Positions 18,193 to 28,670 of a DNA stretch of 43,606 nt are shown in pieces (position 1 is the first letter of the stretch; every line of letters starts with the position of its first letter). The DNA is from Gracilaria domingensis (Eukaryota; Rhodophyta; Florideophyceae; Gracilariales; Gracilariaceae), in the NCBI GenBank assembly GCA_022539475.1, contig VCMS01000228.1, forward strand, positions 1 to 43,606, written 5' to 3'. The position numbers and the translations under genes are program-made. The notes below the pieces were generated by a model, which had not been told where the DNA came from, made no database searches, and saw nothing but the letters and a program-made list of their open reading frames with translations.

Positions 18193-20524
18193 TCAGCCAA
18201 AGAAGCTTTCCCTGTCAAGCACGCCAGGCTCTATATGCGGAAACTCTTCAAGAGTTTCCAAATCAACCATTTCTTCGTCGCCTTCCGCTATGTCTTCGCT
18301 TTTGAAATAGGAGTCACCAGCGGACAACACTTGGGTGGCGTCATCTGAAACGGTTGCTGCCCCAGAATCGTTATATACCCGTTCGACTTTGGCCTTTCGT
18401 GGCTTCTTATCCTTCAGGAACGCGCTGTTGAATGAACAGAAAATCATTTTCTTAACCTTCTCAGGTTGAAGACGGTTTCTGGCGGGCGTTCGAATACGCC
18501 CTTTTAAACTGAAGCTACGTTCAACGCTGGAGGACGATGGACTTGTAGACAAAACTCGCATGGCAAACGCTCGAAGAAGTGACCTTTCCCTATTTTGCGT
18601 CCAGCAAAGAACAGGAACGCTTCGAAACGCCATCAGTATGCTGCGAGTAGTCGAATTTCAAGCGTCGGAAACCCAAGAAAGCCTAGTGAACAGCAGGTCC
18701 TGAAAAAAATGTTGCCCTGCTCCCTCCTGACCACCAAGGTGAGCACGCCTGTCAGAAGGGAAAACGGAAGATTGAACAAACGTCCGTATCAATCCCAGAA
18801 CTTTGGTTTGATCTGAAGATGTCATATTCCTACCCGTGTCCGAATATGTAGAAAATACGCCCCGTGGTGTAAAGGAGTTAGTAAAGGTACTCGTCGCCCT
18901 GATCCAGTGACACGAGCGTCAAAAGCGCTTAGCACCTGCCAGCGACTCTCGGTCGTAAAAAATGGCGTTGTTGGGAGCTGCGACAGCTTCAATCGTAGTT
19001 GCAGTGTAGCTGGTAAAACTTCAGACACCATGGAAGACTCATCATCGAATATTCGTAGATAGCGACGTATAGCACTCATTACGTAGTACAAATCCAGGCA
19101 TTGATCGTAGAATTCTTCGTCCTTAACCCAAAGTAGAAGTAGGTCACGCCTGTTTTCGTTCTCTCTGCCGCACAGGCGCGAGCTGAAGTCGGGGCACTAC
19201 ACCAAAACTCGATATACCTCAACACTTCTCGAAAAAGCAGACAGCATAGCTTCACAACTGGCGAAACTGGTGGCAGCCATTTTCACAGGCTGGACGGCTG
19301 TTCGTCGCGGTAAGCGCAGACTGAACGAATCAAGTTCAGGAGATGATGGCAGGTAGCCACTGTTGCGCAGATTGTTATTGTGAATGACCTTCAACTCCTG
19401 GAAACTGTAAAATAATTTCGGACCCGTTCTTATATCGCTGACTAATCCCGAGACCACCTTTAAAACATCACTGATGCAGGGCAATTTCCCAACATCTTGC
19501 ATTAAAAGGTTAGCCAGGTGGGTTTGGTCCTGGAAAGGGAGAATATAGTCATGGCGTTCGGCAATTAATCTTTTGCTTTAACACAACAGCTAGTAATGTC
19601 GCTCGTTACTGCAGCCACTTTCTTCATACTGCCAAACTCTGCCATAACGGACTCTACAGCATTAGCATAGAATAAAGCATCACATGATGCAGACCCAGTG
19701 TAAATTGATCTCAGAAAGTAGGTCTTACGATATCGATCAGATCCAGTTATAGAAAGCAAAACGTTCACAACACTTTCATTTGTAGAATCCGTCCATCCGT
19801 CAAAAATTAAAGTACCAAAACTGTGTGAAAACGAAGAATCAATAGAACGTTTCCCATTGCTTGGCATATTACAGTAGTATGCATCGAGATTACGAGAAGC
19901 CATTCTTTCCGGCGTCGGTGCTTCAGAAATTAATGAAGGATCTAATAATTTTATGATCTGAAAGAAATGGTCCTCTCTTTCTTCGCGAGATAGTATAGAA
20001 AAAGGTAACATATTGTTCACAATTAGTGGAGTAATAAGATTTTGTAGCGACGTACCTCTGTCAAACAGATTCTGATGACCAATTGAATTCACATAAGAAG
20101 GAGGCTGATGTTCGCAAGCAGATTCTGCATTCTGTGATGTACCTTTTTGCGAATTACTGTGAAATGAAGACGATCTTTGCCGCTTCACTGGAGTGGTAAG
20201 TTCGCCGTAGCACATAGATGGGATTTTCATTCTTCGAAAGTGATTTGCAAAGGGCTTTTCTTTGAGAAGCTTTTGTCGGACGGTTCTCTCAATTTCCTTG
20301 CAGAAGAGAAAGTGCTTTCCAAGTTGAGTTGCATTCACGTTTACAGCTAGAGACTGATAAGAGCAGTGACAACATGAAGCTCTCTTGCGACTGCTGTTTG
20401 GATCGCAATCTTCATCGATTTCTCGAAAGTTTGAAAGCCACCAACTCTTCCTTCGCCCAAGCTTTGGCACTTTATTAGCTGAGAAAGATTGCGACGTGGC
20501 CAGTGCTTGTGTGGTGGTAGTCAT
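18193..20524 (-). pseudogene. hAT-superfamily transposase, decayed
   Basis: Reading leftward, the first 319 codons (20524-19565) carry a BED-type zinc finger (W-x2-F then CCHC and H-x4-C around residues 28-75) and FGTLIFDGWTDSTNESVVNVLLSITG around residues 235-260, a hallmark of hAT/DUF659 transposases. A frameshift at about 19570 follows, and the protein continues as DYILPFQDQTHLANLLMQDVGK and a helical stretch to about 19197. YVMSAIRRYLRIFDDESSM follows near 19080. The hAT C-terminal dimerisation motif LLRAFAMRVLSTSPSSSSVERSF...RNRLQPEKV is near 18570-18450. The order and spacing are those of an autonomous hAT element. At least three frame breaks make it dead. I could not find matching terminal inverted repeats or an 8-bp duplication. 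Confidence 0.78.
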
Positions 20525-21400
20525 ACCGCTTAGCGTGGTATGAGAGTATGCAAATGAAAAGGGCAGAGCGGTTATTGGTGATTTGTGACTTGGCTTCGAC
20601 GATCGGTTGGTGGAGACTGATAGGGTCTTTAACGTTTTGTCTTTCTGTGTAATGGTGTTGATAGTCCTGAAGTTCGAAGATATTTGTTTAAGATTCTATG
20701 TTTTGGATTTTGAAATTAATATTTTGGACGTTCCGTAGCGCTCCCCGCTTAAGAGTTCAAAGTACTGAAACGTTTTGCAAATTTGTTTACAATTCTATAT
20801 CTAATTGGTTTTCTTCCAGGTTGGCTGCTGTAGGCTTTTGGTTTCTGACGTTGTATGGAAGTAAGCTTGTGAAAGGCTGCGAAACTATGCATTAAGTCTT
20901 TTCACTGGAATAGAGCCGTGGACAGTTGTTCTTCCTGTTCTACTATTACATCGAAATGTTGAATTTGTCACGAGTGGCAGTGGTCGTTGCCGCGTGATGC
21001 CAGACTGGGATAAATTTTTGGTGAGCCCAATAAATATATCGAAAGAGCGCAACCGGGTGTGGGACTACGTCGACCTTTTTCGAACTTTCTTTACATCCAT
21101 AATGTTTGAGTAAATCAAGGATTATGGTGCGGCACTCTATGTTCTTTTGTTGGCACAAATTATTTTTCACATTTTTCTTTCTCAGATAGTGCACATATTG
21201 CGCTATTACAAAATGACTTCTATTTTCCAAAAACCTATTTTAGCACCTTTCGTCTTGCATTTCTTTAGTTCTTTTGGTGTTCGCGGAGAACAAGTAACAA
21301 GCGCATTACATAATTTGGCTTACATTTCTATAAATTCGGACGATCCGGGGAAATAACTCTGAAGAGACTACGTGAGCTGTTTGTCATTACTCAGTCTGTC
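20525..21400. other. AT-rich spacer
   Basis: No gene, repeat or RNA that I can support. It separates the hAT remnant from segmental duplication copy B and may hold the hAT 5' end, which I cannot delimit. Confidence 0.35.
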
Positions 21401-21913
21401 AGCCGGTACATTGATTTTCAGAAATTTATTGCGTTCTGAAATCATCACGCATCCAGTTTGCAAAGAAATTCGAAATCGAAAAATAATGACAGTGTTTTTC
21501 CAAAGTTTTGTTTTGATGTCAGAAGTAGTACCATTTAAAATGCTGTACCTTTTAGGAGGTATGAAGATTATCCAAATCAACATTCATTCGTTCTTTGCAG
21601 ACAACGAAAGCGAACGTCGGCGTGAAAGAGTACTTAGCCTTTCATCCAAGTTCTACATTTCCGAGTTTCATTTTATAGTTATCTGCGTTGTCTTAAGTTT
21701 GCGTTCCCAGTCAGGAACCCATTATGAAACACTTCACAAACACCCCCCAAAAAAAGTTAGCAACCTACACAATTCAAAAATTTGTAATGCGAAAATACAT
21801 GCCGAGGTGAACTTCACACATGCACCAGCTCGCAATGAACTTTCTTCTTCACATATAGTCAAAGATACGTGCGCTTATTTAAATCATCTTTTTCACTTTC
21901 TGGTTTCAGTATT

Positions 21914-22432
21914 ATGACGTTGAACGAGGAAGTTATGTTGGAGGTTGAAATCATGGAGTTCGAACGATGCAGATCATGGTCCTCACTGGATCTTCTTGCC
22001 GGAGTGGAAAAGATGTGTGGAATTCACGTCGAGGCTAGTCAACATATTGGAAGATTTCGATACAATCAAATGATAGACTCTTACGAAGAACGTAGGGAAC
22101 TATCTAAACACTATGCTTTTTACAATGAAGAGTACCAGAAAGTAATGCGGAAGGCAGCTGCGAAGCTTTTCTTCAATTTTATTTACTTTCTGGGTGAACG
22201 TGAGCACGGTGTTGTTGATGCTCATCTTTTTCCTGATGTACGTGTAACGGAATTTGGCTGTACGAAGGCAGATTTTATTGGATCGAGGGTGTGGCTGAAG
22301 TAATATGCTCATGTGTCACGTGATGGATACAAGTCTGTAGATGAAGCGACAGGGCTTATCTATGATCGAAAGATTGTATTAGCCAAAGAACATGCTGAGA
22401 GGGTGAAAAATGAAAGGTACTTGAAGGAGTAG
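21914..22432 (+). pseudogene. Orphan 174-aa protein gene, second copy with one nonsense codon
   Basis: Same reading frame from ATG 21914 to TAG 22430-22432, interrupted only by TAA at 22301-22303. There copy A has TAT in the context K-Y-Y-P-HVSRDGY. After the stop the frame still encodes HVSRDGY and LIYDRKIVLAKEHAE. A 9-nt deletion near the end keeps frame. A single stop with otherwise preserved coding suggests recent inactivation, or a truncated 129-aa product. Confidence 0.75.
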
Positions 22433-22479
22433 GCTTATATTAGTGTGGTTTGTGGTGGTCTATAAGGAAAATTGTATTC

Positions 22480-25200
22480 TTTGTTTTATTACAGGAGCGA
22501 TCTCCTTCATGATTAAAGAATCTTCATTCCCTTTTCAAAGTCGATGCTTTTTCAGAAACAATGAATCATCGCATACTGTAGGGGCGTAGCGCGCTTTGCA
22601 CGACCACTTCTTTGTCGGAGCATTCGCAATGCAGCGTTGAGACTGAGAATCTTTTTTTCTTCGGCTCACAAGATATATAACACATCAACACATCAAATAT
22701 TTCTCGTTCGCCACCTCTCATAAAAGTGCGAGCCCCATCTCCGAAGATAAAATCGGCTTCTGAATGTCCTCCGTAACAGATTGCCACTAGTAGACAACAG
22801 AAGAAATGCCCATGAAATTTTCGCTTTGGCCAGAGTGGCAGTGCTCTCACGCTTGAGACATAGCAGAACAGGTTTAGAGGCTTCACCGACATCAAAAAAA
22901 ATGGCAGAAAACGAAAGATGCCAAATAATTCGCGGTGCAGAGCCTTTGAAACGAGAGCTAGGTTCTTTAGCTGTGATTACCTTCAACAAAATATCAGCGA
23001 CATTTCGGTACTGCTTCTAGCCTTCAAGACTGTCTATGTTGCGCTCTTTGTCGCAGCACAAGTGCAGTTACCAAAATCTCATGAAAACTTTGTTCTAAGC
23101 TGCATCTCTGAGCTGCATGCGGAGTATGCCCACGGCAAGCCCTATCCCTTCGCAGCCAAGACCCAAGCGAGCCCTCGTTAAACAATGTGTATCCCCAGTG
23201 CTATCCATGTCGACCCATCATCGTCGGCCACTGGAAGAGCCAGCCATCATCGTAAGGGCTTCTACCTTCAACATTTTAATTCATGAATTGCAATTAAAGA
23301 AGAAAAATGTGCCGAAACCCAGCTCTACGGTCACTACGAGAGCATCTGCTCAAACAGCTTGTCCGGTCTCGCTAATGGTCGAGAGTTTGACCACTGTAAA
23401 CGAAAACGTCGTCAATAGCAATAAAATTCCACTTCATGATGAGAATGCTGATATCAATCGATCGAAGTTATGTTCCTGCTCACCGCGCCGACGGCCTTCC
23501 AGTTCAAACACGGCGCTAAGTTCGCTAAATTCTAAAACCATGCTCACGTCAATCGCAAAATAGAAGAAAAGTTGTAAAAACTCTATCGCCGAATCCAACT
23601 ATAGTTCTTCTTGCATTCGCTCCAAGTCAAGCGAATCCTTCCAGGACAGCAAACGCAGAATTTCTGGGCATTCGCGAAGCATTTCGGACCGATTCGGCTC
23701 CGTCTCAGATGTTGCTGCGTCCTAGTCTCTATCGTGCCTCCCGTCGTCCACCACCAATTCTTCCATCGCATCCACTTCTGCTTCAGAGTCTGAACCCGTG
23801 CATGACACCATTTTTTACCGCGGATGTTATCAGGCCACAACTTGACAGCACGACAGAAAAGCTTTCAGAGCCCATCCGCGTTCCACGGATTAGCGCCGAT
23901 TTTCAGCAGAAGACTTCATGTTCCGCGGTCATGTCAATGGACTCATTGACACTGCAGGATTCTTCTTGACAGCCCTGCTATGAGATCGTCGATGGTGACA
24001 ACTCTTCTGGTATCATATCCGTCCTTCCAGTTGGCGAGCAGAAGGTCGTGCAGAAGGCAAACTATCAGTCGAAATCACCGGAACTCTGTTGTTATGCACC
24101 GCCATCTCCATAGCCCACATCTGCTTCGAATGTGTCAAACCGTGTGCATTCGAAGCGCAGGAGAAAGCCGTATCTACTACCGCACTCAGATTCGGATATC
24201 AGTTGAGGAACTTGTGGCCTCTAGCGGATCTGCCAATTGGTTCCTTTCCTCTGTCGAAATCCAGGGAATCTGTCATGTCAACCCAGAAATCAGTGCAATT
24301 ACAGTGGTTTTTAGCATAATGGCGAGTCCAACTGATTGGCCCGGAAGGGATTCAAGAGTATGGACAGCATTTGGACCAGGTCATCTGCCGTAGACGCCAT
24401 CACGTTGCCTATTCCCATCGCCATCTCCACGCCCAGCCCCCCCATTCCTAGTCCACCCACTCCCATCCCGTACATCCCCTTCCCCAGCGCCTATCCCCAT
24501 CCTCAGCGCCCATCCCCATCACAAACGCCCCTCCCTGCCCCCTCATGTATTGTCGCCGAACGGCGGCGACGACAGAATCGACCACCCTCCACTGCGAGTG
24601 CATCAACGACTGGCCCGGCCACGACCCTACCCCCCCTCCTTCCCATCATCTTGTTTCCCTCCTCGTTCACTGTGCCCCCATATCCGCTAGAAGCATGTCC
24701 ACGCACATTGGCCAGCACTTGTCACCAAAAAGGTCCATCTCGTCCTCGAAGTACGGCGCCGGAAACGTGAACTCGTTCGGAAGCAGCATCATCGTCGACG
24801 CGTCATGCACGCACACCGCCTTCTCCGCCTTCTCGGTCGTGCGGCTGGGCGTCGTGTGCGCGGATGACACCTACAAGGACACCATGTTGCTTGTGGCCGT
24901 CGTGTTAGTCGACCTCGATCGTGAGCTAGATGGGTTTCACACAAACCGCAGCGATTCTAAGCGCGCCTCTCGCGACGCGCTCAGCTTGAAGTGGCGCTCC
25001 GTATTCACCCGCCATCCGAGCTCGCTGTCGTCGAACGACACAAAGGCTTTGTATTTCTTGCCACTCGACACGAATGCACGTCCATTCCAGGAACCACTTG
25101 AACTTGTTCTGACAGTCCGCCTCGCCCGTGCTTCACATGATCTTGAGGGTGTATCACGCGTCGGGTTTCTTCTAGAATCTGGTAAAGAGACCCCTTGGCG
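22480..25200 (-). pseudogene. Helicase-associated-domain gene, decayed copy B, split by extra sequence
   Basis: The counterpart of the gene at 10349-12097. 22480-23040 corresponds to the 3' part (10349-10900 in copy A) and 24640-25200 to the middle part with the third HA repeat (LSASREARLESLRFV followed by TGA). Numerous frameshifts, plus a TGA replacing the Trp of the repeat start (KIM* for KVTW). About 1.5 kb of unrelated sequence lies between the two blocks. Confidence 0.6.
23040..24640. other. Insertion relative to copy A, unidentified
   Basis: Present in copy B but not at the equivalent point of copy A. Only short frames: 23583-23840 (minus) contains KQKWMRWKNWWWTTGG and LRRSRIGPKCFANAQ, which has the look of a transposase fragment, but I cannot name a family. 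The C-rich stretch 24400-24540 (repeated CCCATCCCC-like units) is low complexity. A decayed mobile element is the likeliest content. Confidence 0.35.
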
Positions 25201-25439
25201 ACTATCTGACCCCATATGTTAACAAGTACCAAAGACCTTAAGGTTTTCAAGCCATCGCTACGTCGCTCGCCGTTTCCTGTAGGCACCACCGATAGCGCCA
25301 GCCCATTGCAAAATTTTACCAGTGGTCTCGCCGTTGGCCTCTCATCCTTCGGACAGTTCCTCCTGTGGTTAGTGACCCGTGTCACTATACTACATTTGTT
25401 GTCTCTCGACCTAGAATTCTGCACGGAAGTGAAGAACGA

Positions 25440-25840
25440 CATCTAGGAAAGACGGACTACCCTGGTAATCATTTGGGTGGTACATGTACTATCTGTGCCT
25501 CACAAAAGGGTTCAACTGTCAACCATGTGGCTGTTGTGGGCGAAAAACTGATGTATGCCGTATGTGAGTCGTATCTATTGCGTGCGCATGGTTGGTTTAT
25601 GGATGGTATTCGCACGCAACAGGCACAGTGCCATTCTCAAAAAATTACGTTTTTTTATTCCGTTACATCTGCCATCATCCGTCATGCACCAGGCACTCAT
25701 ACGGCACATATGGGAGGCAGATACGACTTGTATACGACATTGTGCCAAACATGGCACAGAGTAGGCACCTGAACCCCCATATCAGACATGAAGCGTACAT
25801 ACACCACCCAATGTTCCCCTGGGCTACCGAAATTCTACCA
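25440..25840 (+). repeat. Possible LTR remnant upstream of the decayed gag
   Basis: The position relative to the gag start, and TTCTACCA at about 25833-25841 followed by TTGGATCCGGACTA (TGG-initial, as a primer-binding site complementary to a tRNA CCA end would be), suggest the end of a 5' LTR. The LTR start is not defined and there is no second LTR in view to align it with. Confidence 0.3.
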
Positions 25841-25886
25841 TTGGATCCGGACTACTGATGGACTGGTAACACAAACAACCATCATC

Positions 25887-27780
25887 ATGGATAACAATCA
25901 ACTCATTCAGAAAGACCCCCGTGCACCCGTGGTTCAAGCCATTGGAACTACTCCACCGCTCGCTAATGTCGCCGGACCCTCTGCAGACAGCTTGGGTCAC
26001 CATCGAAGTACCCGCTCGCAGCCACATGTTAATCTCCTCACACCAGTAGATAATCCCGGGAGGATTAACCGCGATGCATCTTTAGCCTGAAGACTCCCGG
26101 AACGGCTCGACGAGTACCGGTCGAAACTCAACACAACACATGCAGCACCGCAGGAAATCGTTGGTTCAGTAACTACCGATGAACTTGCTGATTTCTTATG
26201 GCCTAGAGTTCGAGAGATGATCGATGCACGACTCGAAACCCTTGTGGATCTCCAAGTCTCTGTAGCTCTCGCTGATCACGCCGACGAACTGGCTGAACTT
26301 GTCCTACCAAAGATTCTCGAGTCCAACCCCTTCGTCCACTCGCTTGCCATAGGTATCCGCCGTGAGGTGACTTGCCAGGTAGGCCCGCCGCCCTCTGTGG
26401 GTGGAATGCAAAGTAATCCATCGTATCTGTATGGAAACTCCGTTCCGAAACACCTGGAGCAGCTGCTTTGCCAACTCCTCGCCCGGTTCAACCACAGGTA
26501 GACCAATTGGGCGCACGTCCAAGGGACAATGGAGACGTCTGTCGGCAAGAACGCCTAATGGCCGTGCCGCCTGTGAGGTACACCGGGGCCCCGAGCAACC
26601 ATTGGTTTAGAGCCTGGAGATGAAGAGCCGCCATTGGAAGCTCGACGTTCTGACCGTAGGATGAAGAGAAGTGGGAGAAGGAAGAAGTCGAAGAACCAGA
26701 GGAAGAGCTAGAGGAACTCCAGCGGTAGTGAGTCCGATTCGGATTCGTCCAATTCCAGTGCCTCAGAGACGGATGAAGCGGTTGTTCGACGCCTCAGGCC
26801 GTTGGTAACAACCAATAAACTCTTCAAGAGAGTATTGGATTAAAGCACGTATCGCCTGGCCTACCGGTCTGCGCGATACTCCAGCTCGGTGGCCAAAAAG
26901 GTCCCTAGATGTGCCAAAAGGACGCAGCTAACCATAACGGAAATTTTTTCGGGACGAGAACCCATTTCTTTCCTTCACCCAAGTTAGGTTTATCAGTCGC
27001 TTCCGCACGGTCTGTGATCAGAACGGCTTCCACGAGGGTGCCGCTCTGTGTCTTTTTCAGTTTTTCCTCCATGGGCATGCGCACGACCATGTGGTTTCTA
27101 AAATCTCTGAAACTACGCACCTCATCGATGCAACCGATCGGGAATTCCTTAGGCTCTATCCGTAGGTTGGGCACTACCTTCTGGAAACAAAAGTGACGGA
27201 TGACGTCATTATGGACGCCCATCAGGAATTGATATCCTACAGGCAAGGTTCGAACGTAACCGAGAAAGACTACACCGACCAGCTTTAGAGAAAGGCCTAT
27301 AGGTGTGGGAATGTTTTCTCCGAGAACCCGCTGAAGCATCGTTTTATCCCTGAATTTCTGCCTGCCATTAGAACGCAAGTTCGAAATCACCATATCGACC
27401 ATTCCGACCCCATTCCACAATCCCCGATCTATCCTACAGGCAGTTGGTGAATTATGATGAAGGTAACGGAAAACCCTATAGAACTTCCCTCCTGTCAACT
27501 GACAATGACGCCAGAGAAAAAGTGACACCTGTCCGGAAAATCTCCCATATTGGCGGCAGTTCCCGTACAGCTAACGGATATCGACCCAAACCAGAGGTAG
27601 TCACTGATGCAGATGAACACCAGGAACAAGACGTTGGTGCAACGGGCGCTATTTTCCTCGAATCGCCGTCTGAAGCCGGCCCGAAAAGGACAAAGCGACA
27701 GAACCTCGAAAAGACAATTGAGAAAGACATATCAAAGGTTGCAAGTAGGGTGAACGAAATGAATGAGACAATCTAGAGCT
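25887..27780 (+). pseudogene. Decayed Ty3/Gypsy Gag, related to the Gag of the minus-strand element
   Basis: Starts at ATG 25887 and stays in one frame to about 26501 with one TGA at 26088-26090, then frameshifts repeatedly. Beyond 26740 an S/D-rich stretch (SSGSESDSDSSNSS) is followed by KLFKRVL, TYRLAY, TITEIFSGREPISFL (26935-26980) and FHEGAALCLFQFF (27030-27065). YLLETKVTDDVIMDAHQEL and TEKDYTDQL (27178-27280) come next, then RKAYRCGNVFSENPL and LPAIRTQV. These align in order with KLLSYRYYRL, FSGEDPVLVLDFLARF, MNEGQAYIALPYFL, YLLRSYATNDAIG, TETDYSVRL, KAFHRSGNVY and DPAIKTLV of the Gag at 36504-38282. It is therefore the same Gag family on the opposite strand, older and inactive. No protease or RT follows before the next LTR. 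Confidence 0.75.
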
Positions 27781-27789
27781 CGGCTCCAA

Positions 27790-28150
27790 GCAAAAAGCAG
27801 GCCGCTTCAATTGCTCTCCAACTCAAAATCTTGCGCCGCATGTGTAGTGCAACCCGTGAGCGGGAAAAGACACCACGAAGACGTTCGGGATCTTCCTCTA
27901 CGGAGGGTAGCGAAGCGAACAGAGCCTCTCTGGAATGGCACAACGAGCCGGGTGTAAGACCGGGACCAAACCGTCACGACGGGGCGATGAGAGTTGAAAT
28001 AGAAAGGTGGAGCGGAGAAGGGAGTACCACGACACGTGGGTGTGCAATACCTCGGAAGAGGGTTGAAGGAAAAAAAGGGAAAAGGAAAAGGGGAGCGAGA
28101 GCACCACGGGGTGGGACCTCGCGACAAGGTGACGAAGGATAACGGCGTAC
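27790..28150. other. Purine-rich tail between the decayed gag and the 3' LTR
   Basis: Plus strand is A/G-rich (for example GGAAAAAAAGGGAAAAGGAAAAGGGGAG near 28070-28098, partly quoted). Basic-peptide frames here look compositional. It may be the C-terminal part of the decayed Gag or unrelated. Confidence 0.3.
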
Positions 28151-28615
28151 TGCCGGGGCTTTCCCTATACAGGGGCGAACGCGACAAACAGCGGTAAAAC
28201 ACTCCCACAGTTGGGTTCCTTTAGAGGACGCAGGGTGGATAAACGAACCGTGTCAACGGGGAGTCTCTCCGATTAGGAGTCGAGCACCGCCGAAGGCGTG
28301 AACGATTAGAGCCAAGACCCGTCAGTAGGGTCACCCTGGTTGGGGAACTTTACTGGGCGCGACGGCGGCGACGCCGGCGCGCTAAGTACTGTTCGCGCTA
28401 AAATTAATGAATAATATTAACTAAACATTCCACGAATTGTGGCAATTCTCCACGTGTAGTGGCCAACCTCCCATGACTCACACACCGTGTCCCACGTGTC
28501 CTACTCCCATCTCAGTGATGGCTACAGTCATATATTCCCCGACCCACACTCACCGCGTAGCGGGAAATTATGAATAGTCTCAAGTAAATACCTCAATCGA
28601 GGGCGTTGCACTACA
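28150..28615 (-). repeat. 3' LTR (right boundary firm, left boundary approximate)
   Basis: On the minus strand the LTR begins TGTAGTGCAACG at 28615, directly after a polypurine tract, the standard arrangement. A TATA-like box (AATATATGA, 28529-28537) lies about 80 nt inside. The far end is taken near 28150, where ...CCCCGGCA would supply a CA terminus. That choice is uncertain without the 5' LTR for comparison. Confidence 0.6.
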
Positions 28616-28628
28616 TCTCCCCCTCCTT
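28616..28628 (-). promoter_or_regulatory. Polypurine tract for plus-strand DNA priming
   Basis: AAGGAGGGGGAGA immediately precedes the LTR TGTAG on the minus strand. The 14-mer CTAAGGAGGGGGAG that contains it recurs, exactly or nearly so, at two internal sites (32274-32289 and 35502-35517). Confidence 0.75.
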
Positions 28629-28670
28629 AGGCGGCAAGACGTCCTCGGAACGAGGTTAGCGAGGCCAGCG

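Larger units (their letters stand above)
21405..25200. repeat. Segmental duplication, copy B
   Basis: Homologous to 9238-11470 in the same orientation. It is collinear from 21405 to about 23040 and again from about 24640 to 25200, with an extra segment in between. Both genes of copy A are present and broken. Confidence 0.8.

Noticed and set aside
24400..24545. C-rich repeat as telomere-like or regulatory array
   Set aside because: The CCCATCCC units are irregular and short; simple low-complexity sequence is sufficient.
26905..27528. 207-codon open frame on the minus strand with a protease-like look (LSLKLVGVVFLGYVRTLPVG)
   Set aside because: The plus strand of the same DNA matches the Gag family block by block over more than 400 bp (FSGREPISFL, TEKDYTDQL, RCGNVFSENPL), so the minus frame is its shadow.
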